Part shown: positions 59,975 through 64,000 of the stretch, piece after piece
Numbering within the stretch: position 1 is the stretch's first letter
Layout of the letters: each line of letters opens with the position of its first letter
NCBI GenBank assembly: GCA_025963635.1
Contig: JAOQAK010000018.1
Location: 99,720-163,719 of the forward strand
DNA length: 64,000 bases
Reading direction: 5' to 3'
Source: Ferruginibacter sp.
Lineage (GTDB): Bacteria; Bacteroidota; Bacteroidia; Chitinophagales; Chitinophagaceae
Translations under genes and position numbers: made by a program
The notes under the pieces: model-generated
Told to the model about the DNA's origin: nothing
Database searches by the model: none
What the model saw: only the letters and a program-made list of their open reading frames with translations

Positions 59975-61375
59975 ATGAAGAGAAAAAAAAGCTTCTTACT
60001 AACAACAATAGCCGCTATTACTATATGCATGTCGTTTGCTGCTCACGCGCAAATAGGAAAACGCTTTCCATCAGAACGGAAGATTATCAAAGATCCTGTT
60101 ACCGGAACCATGCTGAGCTTTCTTACAAGTGCTCCCGCGGGTGATAGTAAAATTTACCAAACCCATAACCAATGGAGATCTGATGGGCAATGGTTAATAT
60201 TCCGTTCCAACCGGGCCAGGGGTGAAGCGATTGCCGTAAATGAAACCACCGGCGATATGGTACAGGTAACAGAAGGCGGTTACACAGGGATGCTCAATGT
60301 TGCCCGAAAATCAATGAAACTCTATTTTATGCGCTATCCAAATAGAGACACAACCCAACGCCGCAGTGGCGATATAGCTAGCCGACAAGTCAATGCCCCA
60401 ATGCAGATCATAGAAGTTGACCTGGCAAAACTGTTTGCCGATAGCAAAGCTGGCGTATTAAAACCTGCAACAAATTATCATCGGGTATGTGGCATTACAC
60501 CGGCTGCACTAGGCGCTGGTGGCGATATGGCGCTTGATGGTGCCGAAGATTGGGCTTACTTCCGTGTTGGGCCCGAGGAAGCTGCGAGGCATTTAACCGC
60601 AGGCACAAAAATTGAAACCGCTTTCGGCCCACGCAAAATGGGTGCTGGTCCATCCGGACTTGCAGGCATGAATATCAACACCGGAGAAATAAAATATATA
60701 GTCTCCGTGCCTTTCCAGGTAGGGCATATACAAACGAATCCATGGGTACCGGGCGAAATTATTTTTTGCTGGGAAACCGGCGGCAAATCACCACAACGCA
60801 CCTGGACGGTAATGGCAGACGGTACGGGTCTTCGCCCGTTGTATCCTGAAGCTGAATATGAATGGGTAACACATGAAGCCGTGATCTCAAAAGATGAAGT
60901 AGCCATTGCCATAATGGGCCATCGGAAAATTCCGGGAACCAATAAACCAATAGCACCAGGCACACCAGTCAGCGGCGCCAACCCAGGCCAGGAAACAGCA
61001 TGGGGTCCTTCCGGTACAAGAGAAAAACCAACAGGTCTTGGTATTGTAAATCTTCGCACAAGGGAGATGGTGATTGCGGGCCAAACACTGGCGGGAAGTG
61101 GCCTTTGGCATGTCAATGGTTCATCCGACGGACGATGGGCGGTGGGAGATGATTTTAGCCGCAATATTTATTTAATAGACCGGCATACAAGAGAGATGAT
61201 CCTGCTTTCTGCGGGCCATAAGGAAAGCGCTGCTGATCATCCGCATCCAACATTTAGTCCTGATGGAACAAGGATCGAAATACAATCCGCCATGCTTTCA
61301 GCCGATAACCGGTCAATGAATATCTGCATCATCCCTGTGCCCGAAGAATGGCTGAAAAGAACTTATAAAAATTAA
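59975..61375 (+). CDS. Oligogalacturonate-lyase-like protein (PL22 family), exported
   Basis: A 466-residue seven-bladed propeller. After a signal peptide (SFLLTTIAAITICMSFAAHA) come KIIKDPVTGTMLSFLTS, HNQWRSDGQWLIFRSNRARGEAIAVNETTGDMVQVTEGG, GHIQTNPWVPGEIIFCWETGG, RTWTVMADGTGLRPLYPE and ADHPHPTFSPDGTRIEIQS. These follow the oligogalacturonate lyase pattern, but the usual FCHE reads FCWE here, so one candidate metal/catalytic histidine is replaced. It may act on a different uronide than plain digalacturonate. Upstream propeller gene and downstream KDPG aldolase and GH28 support pectin use. Classic PL22 enzymes are cytoplasmic; this one is exported. Confidence 0.78.
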   Translation: MKRKKSFLLTTIAAITICMSFAAHAQIGKRFPSERKIIKDPVTGTMLSFLTSAPAGDSKIYQTHNQWRSDGQWLIFRSNRARGEAIAVNETTGDMVQVTEGGYTGMLNVARKSMKLYFMRYPNRDTTQRRSGDIASRQVNAPMQIIEVDLAKLFADSKAGVLKPATNYHRVCGITPAALGAGGDMALDGAEDWAYFRVGPEEAARHLTAGTKIETAFGPRKMGAGPSGLAGMNINTGEIKYIVSVPFQVGHIQTNPWVPGEIIFCWETGGKSPQRTWTVMADGTGLRPLYPEAEYEWVTHEAVISKDEVAIAIMGHRKIPGTNKPIAPGTPVSGANPGQETAWGPSGTREKPTGLGIVNLRTREMVIAGQTLAGSGLWHVNGSSDGRWAVGDDFSRNIYLIDRHTREMILLSAGHKESAADHPHPTFSPDGTRIEIQSAMLSADNRSMNICIIPVPEEWLKRTYKN

Positions 61376-61414
61376 GCTGGCGGGTGTATACCAACCAAAA
61401 AAATAAATTCATCT

Positions 61415-61483
61415 ATGCTAAACATCCATAAGATCATTGCTGTGGCGATCATTTGCATTTTACAATTTATTAAGCCAATGTAA
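61415..61483 (+). other. Signal-peptide-like stub (22 codons), possible gene remnant
   Basis: ATG at 61415 opens a frame MLNIHKIIAVAIICILQFIKPM and stop at 61481. It has the positive N-terminus and hydrophobic core of a Sec signal peptide but no mature part. It lies between the PL22-like gene and the aldolase. It may be the start of a lost exported enzyme, or a leader peptide. Confidence 0.3.
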
Positions 61484-61621
61484 AACCGTTAAAAAACATT
61501 GAAGGGAAATAGTGAAATATGCATCAGTCTCATGAAAAAATTCCCGCTTAACCATACGTGTTTATTGATCCATGGACCCCTCACAAGATCATTTCTTTGC
61601 TAATTTTAAGAAATTATTCGG

Positions 61622-62251
61622 ATGACAATACTTTCAAAAATTCTAACCCACAAAATAGTAGCCATCCTTCGTGGAGCCGGCCCGGCGGATGTGCTGGAAA
61701 TCGCGGAAGCTCTACATGAAGGAGGTATCAGGTGTTTAGAGATTACACTCAACTCTCCCGACGCCCTGCGGGTTATTGAAAACATCGCTATTAAAATGGA
61801 AGGCCGTATTTTGGTAGGAGCCGGTACAGTGCTTACCGCAACAGAAGCAAAGCTTGCCATTGATGCTGGCGCAAAATTTATTATTTCACCCATAGTGAGT
61901 GAAGCCGTCATTCATGCTACAAAAGTTTCTGGAGCAGTGAGCATTCCCGGGGCATACACACCTACCGAGATATTCAATGCTTTTTCTTATGGTGGGGATA
62001 TCATCAAAGTCTTTCCGGGCACTGCAGGGCCGGGTTTCATTAAAGAAGTGCGTGCACCACTGCCGCATATTCCTTTAATGCCAACAGGTGGCATCCGCTT
62101 AGATAATCTGCAGGAGTTTAAAAAGTCTGGTGCCGTGGCTTTTGGTCTCGGGAAGTCGTTAGTGGATACCACACAAAAGATTACCAACGAATATTTGCAG
62201 CAAATAATAGCAAATGCGCAAATATTTGTACAGGCCGCAAATGCAGTTTAG
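61622..62251 (+). CDS. eda: KDPG / 4-hydroxy-2-oxoglutarate aldolase
   Basis: Class I aldolase splitting 2-keto-3-deoxy-6-phosphogluconate into pyruvate and glyceraldehyde-3-phosphate, the last step of uronate (pectin) breakdown. The 209 residues form the small TIM barrel: KIVAILRGAGPADVLEIAEALHEGGIRCLEITLNSP (catalytic Glu), ILVGAGTVLTATEA, FIISPIVSEAVI, and YGGDIIKVFPGTAGPGFI with Schiff-base Lys129; MPTGGIRLDNLQEF binds phosphate. The start is 61622. It is cytoplasmic and lies between two exported pectin-type enzymes, fitting the pathway polygalacturonate -> KDG -> KDPG; kdgK is not in the window. Confidence 0.93.
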   Translation: MTILSKILTHKIVAILRGAGPADVLEIAEALHEGGIRCLEITLNSPDALRVIENIAIKMEGRILVGAGTVLTATEAKLAIDAGAKFIISPIVSEAVIHATKVSGAVSIPGAYTPTEIFNAFSYGGDIIKVFPGTAGPGFIKEVRAPLPHIPLMPTGGIRLDNLQEFKKSGAVAFGLGKSLVDTTQKITNEYLQQIIANAQIFVQAANAV

Positions 62252-62378
62252 ATACTGATTTGCTCCGCTGTCAATCCTGTACTAAAGTGGAGGCTTTGCA
62301 GGTATGTACAGGATGCAGTGATAAAAAATTTTCGTCAACTTGACAGCGTTTTCGTAACGCGTTAATAATGATTGCCAT

Positions 62379-63830
62379 ATGATAAAAATAAAAAACACTG
62401 CACTTGTTTTTGTAGTGCTGTTGCTGTGTTGCTTCACTCACACTTTTGCCCAAACGAAATCAACTGCCTTACCCCTTATGAGCTGGGTCGCAAAAACAGG
62501 CGCAAAAAGTTTTCCTTCATCTCAAAGAATATTCAACGTAAATAATTATGGTGCTGTCAGCGATACCACTACCGTCAATTCATCTGCTGTTCAAAAGGCG
62601 ATTGATGATTGTGCTGCCAAAGGCGGAGGTATCGTAACGTTTAAGCCCGGGAGGTACGTGATGGGAGCAATATTTTTAAAAACCAATGTTCACCTCAGGA
62701 TTGATAAAGGTGTTTTAATACTTGGCTCCCAAAATTTTGATGATTATCCCGAAATTCAAACCCGCATTGCTGGCATCGAAACTTCCTGGCCGACAGCATT
62801 AATCAATGTAATCAATGCAAAGAATGTTGCCGTTACCGGCAATGGTATTGTAAATGCCCGCGGAAAATTTTGCTGGGATAAATACTGGTCAATGCGCAAA
62901 GAGTATGATGCAAAAGGCTTGCGCTGGATTGTAGATTATGATGCCAAAAGGGTAAGGACTCTACTGGTGCAAAATTCTTCTGATGTAACGCTCAAGGGAC
63001 TAACATTCAAAAATGCAGGCTTCTGGACTGTACAATTATTGTATTCTCATCATCTTACAGTTGATGGCGTGATCATTAAAAATAATGAAGATGGCAGTGG
63101 CCCGAGTACCGATGGTATAGATGTAGATTCATCCGCCTGGGTGCTGATTGAGCATTGCGATATTGATTGCAACGATGATAATTTTTGTTTGAAATCAGGC
63201 AGGGACTGGGATGGCTTAAGAGTTAACCGTCCAACGGAATATGTAGTGATCAGGAAATGTGTTGCCCGAAGAGGTGCGGGCCTGGTAACGCTTGGGAGCG
63301 AAACCTCGGGCGGTATACGCTATATACTGGCGACAGATTTAACCGCAAAACATACCGATAATGGGTTGCGACTGAAATCGGCAACGATCCGGGGAGGTAC
63401 AGTTGAAAATATTTACTTTCAAAACTCCGTGCTCGATTCAACAAGAAATATTTTTCAATTCAATTTAAATTGGTACCCGGAATATAGTTATTCGGAATTG
63501 CCCAAAGGCTATAACTATGATTCTATACCGCAACACTGGAAGGCGATGTTGCATAAAGTAGAACCACCGGAAAGAGGTATCCCCACTGCAAAGAATATTT
63601 TTGTAAATAATATCAAAGCTACCAACTCGAATAAGGTTTTTGAGGTTACCGGTCTTGAGCGATCCCATCTTGTAAATTTCAATTTTACTAACAGTGTGGT
63701 AACAGCGGCTGCATTTGGTACACTGGATTTTTCAGAAGAATGGAACTTTAATAATTTTAAAGTATCCGTTATAAAGAAAAACGATTTGGAAAAGAAAACC
63801 GGCATAGAAAATGAAGAGCGATTGAAATAA
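62379..63830 (+). CDS. Glycoside hydrolase family 28 (polygalacturonase-like)
   Basis: Secreted enzyme hydrolysing galacturonan or rhamnogalacturonan backbones. The signal peptide (NTALVFVVLLLCCFTHTFAQ) precedes RIFNVNNYGAVSDTTTVNSSAVQKAIDDCAAKGGGIVTFKPGRY, the standard GH28 opening. The right-handed beta-helix shows PSTDGIDVDSSAWV (Asp245), IDCNDDNFCLKSGRDWDG (Asp266/Asp267), GLVTLGSETSGGIR in place of GHGxSxGS, and NGLRLKSA for the RxK motif. The His of the usual GHG is absent (VTLGS), as in several exo-acting or rhamnogalacturonan-type branches. 483 residues. Confidence 0.9.
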   Translation: MIKIKNTALVFVVLLLCCFTHTFAQTKSTALPLMSWVAKTGAKSFPSSQRIFNVNNYGAVSDTTTVNSSAVQKAIDDCAAKGGGIVTFKPGRYVMGAIFLKTNVHLRIDKGVLILGSQNFDDYPEIQTRIAGIETSWPTALINVINAKNVAVTGNGIVNARGKFCWDKYWSMRKEYDAKGLRWIVDYDAKRVRTLLVQNSSDVTLKGLTFKNAGFWTVQLLYSHHLTVDGVIIKNNEDGSGPSTDGIDVDSSAWVLIEHCDIDCNDDNFCLKSGRDWDGLRVNRPTEYVVIRKCVARRGAGLVTLGSETSGGIRYILATDLTAKHTDNGLRLKSATIRGGTVENIYFQNSVLDSTRNIFQFNLNWYPEYSYSELPKGYNYDSIPQHWKAMLHKVEPPERGIPTAKNIFVNNIKATNSNKVFEVTGLERSHLVNFNFTNSVVTAAAFGTLDFSEEWNFNNFKVSVIKKNDLEKKTGIENEERLK

Positions 63831-63881
63831 TTTCCAAATGAATAAAGTTGTGCACTCACACCATTAAAGCAAGAATTAATT

Positions 63882-64000
63882 ATGAAGTTGTTCAGATTAT
63901 TGATGGTGTTGATTGTTGTCCTGGCAATGTCTTTTACAATCAACAAACACAAGCCGGTTTTTTATATCATTGGAGATTCGACCGTGAAGAACGGCGATGG
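63882..64000 (+). CDS. SGNH hydrolase, probable rhamnogalacturonan acetylesterase, N-terminal part (cut by window edge)
   Basis: Starts at ATG 63882 and is open to the end of the window: a signal peptide (MKLFRLLMVLIVVLAMSFTI) then KPVFYIIGDSTVKNGDG, the block I GDS motif (catalytic Ser) in the form GDSTV typical of family CE12 rhamnogalacturonan acetylesterases. Only about 39 residues are present. It follows GH28 by 51 bp, so it is likely in the same operon and would deacetylate pectin before GH28/PL22 attack. Confidence 0.75.
   Translation, partial: MKLFRLLMVLIVVLAMSFTINKHKPVFYIIGDSTVKNGD

Noticed and set aside
60556..61164. 202-codon minus-strand frame inside the PL22-like gene
   Set aside because: Antisense shadow, rich in Pro and Ser; the plus-strand frame has a signal peptide and family motifs.

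Overview
The window reads as chromosomal DNA of a Bacteroidota bacterium, most likely of the Chitinophagaceae (inference). Support from the sequence: several promoters fit the Bacteroidota pattern TTTG / TAnnTTTG; there is a SusC-type TonB receptor, a DUF4270 lipoprotein, a UpxY/NusG-like antiterminator, PBP-type GntR and AraC regulators, and a dense set of secreted polysaccharide-degrading enzymes. No rRNA, tRNA, CRISPR array, transposase or phage gene was seen. Genes run almost end to end.

Left part (1-23.7 kb, mostly housekeeping): the 5' part of valS (cut by the window edge), a CDF metal exporter, an ABC transporter pair, a VIT-type Fe/Mn transporter, ornithine aminotransferase (rocD), an ALDH7-type aldehyde dehydrogenase, a TonB receptor, panB, the polyphosphate pair ppx/ppk1, a flippase-like membrane protein, panC, a short glycogen-synthase-like protein, a DUF4270 lipoprotein, metK, rlmB, rluF and a Kir-type K+ channel. 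This part carries perfect palindromes of three sequence families, several sitting on or just after stop codons.

Middle (23.9-36.8 kb): a three-gene surface-glycan cassette (flippase, methyltransferase, glycosyltransferase), a chagasin-type protease inhibitor, a large GAF protein of unknown role, a SET-domain protein, a lone receiver domain, a Ku protein, and three regulators (GntR, UpxY-like, AraC).

Right part (37-64 kb, glycan catabolism): (a) a mannan/glucomannan operon with GH26 mannanase, SSS symporter, GH130 mannosylglucose phosphorylase, cellobiose 2-epimerase, GH3 and GH5. It encodes the known route mannan -> mannobiose -> uptake -> mannosylglucose -> mannose-1-phosphate + glucose, with no SusC/D pair. 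(b) A group with DUF1080, Dabb, an esterase, a xylose-isomerase-like TIM barrel, a gluconate-2-dehydrogenase subunit-3-like protein and a GMC oxidoreductase, which looks like an oxidative 3-keto-sugar pathway. (c) An AsmA-like protein, a small HMA protein with a cysteine tail and a CAP-domain protein. (d) A decayed SusC gene followed by a pectin group: beta-propeller protein, PL22-like oligogalacturonate lyase, KDPG aldolase, GH28, and the start of an SGNH rhamnogalacturonan-acetylesterase-like gene cut by the window end.

No wholly new system is proven. The best leads are the 3-keto-sugar group, the palindromes placed on stop codons, the 41-bp tandem hairpin repeats before the CDF gene, and the SusC pseudogene with a hairpin at its deletion scar.
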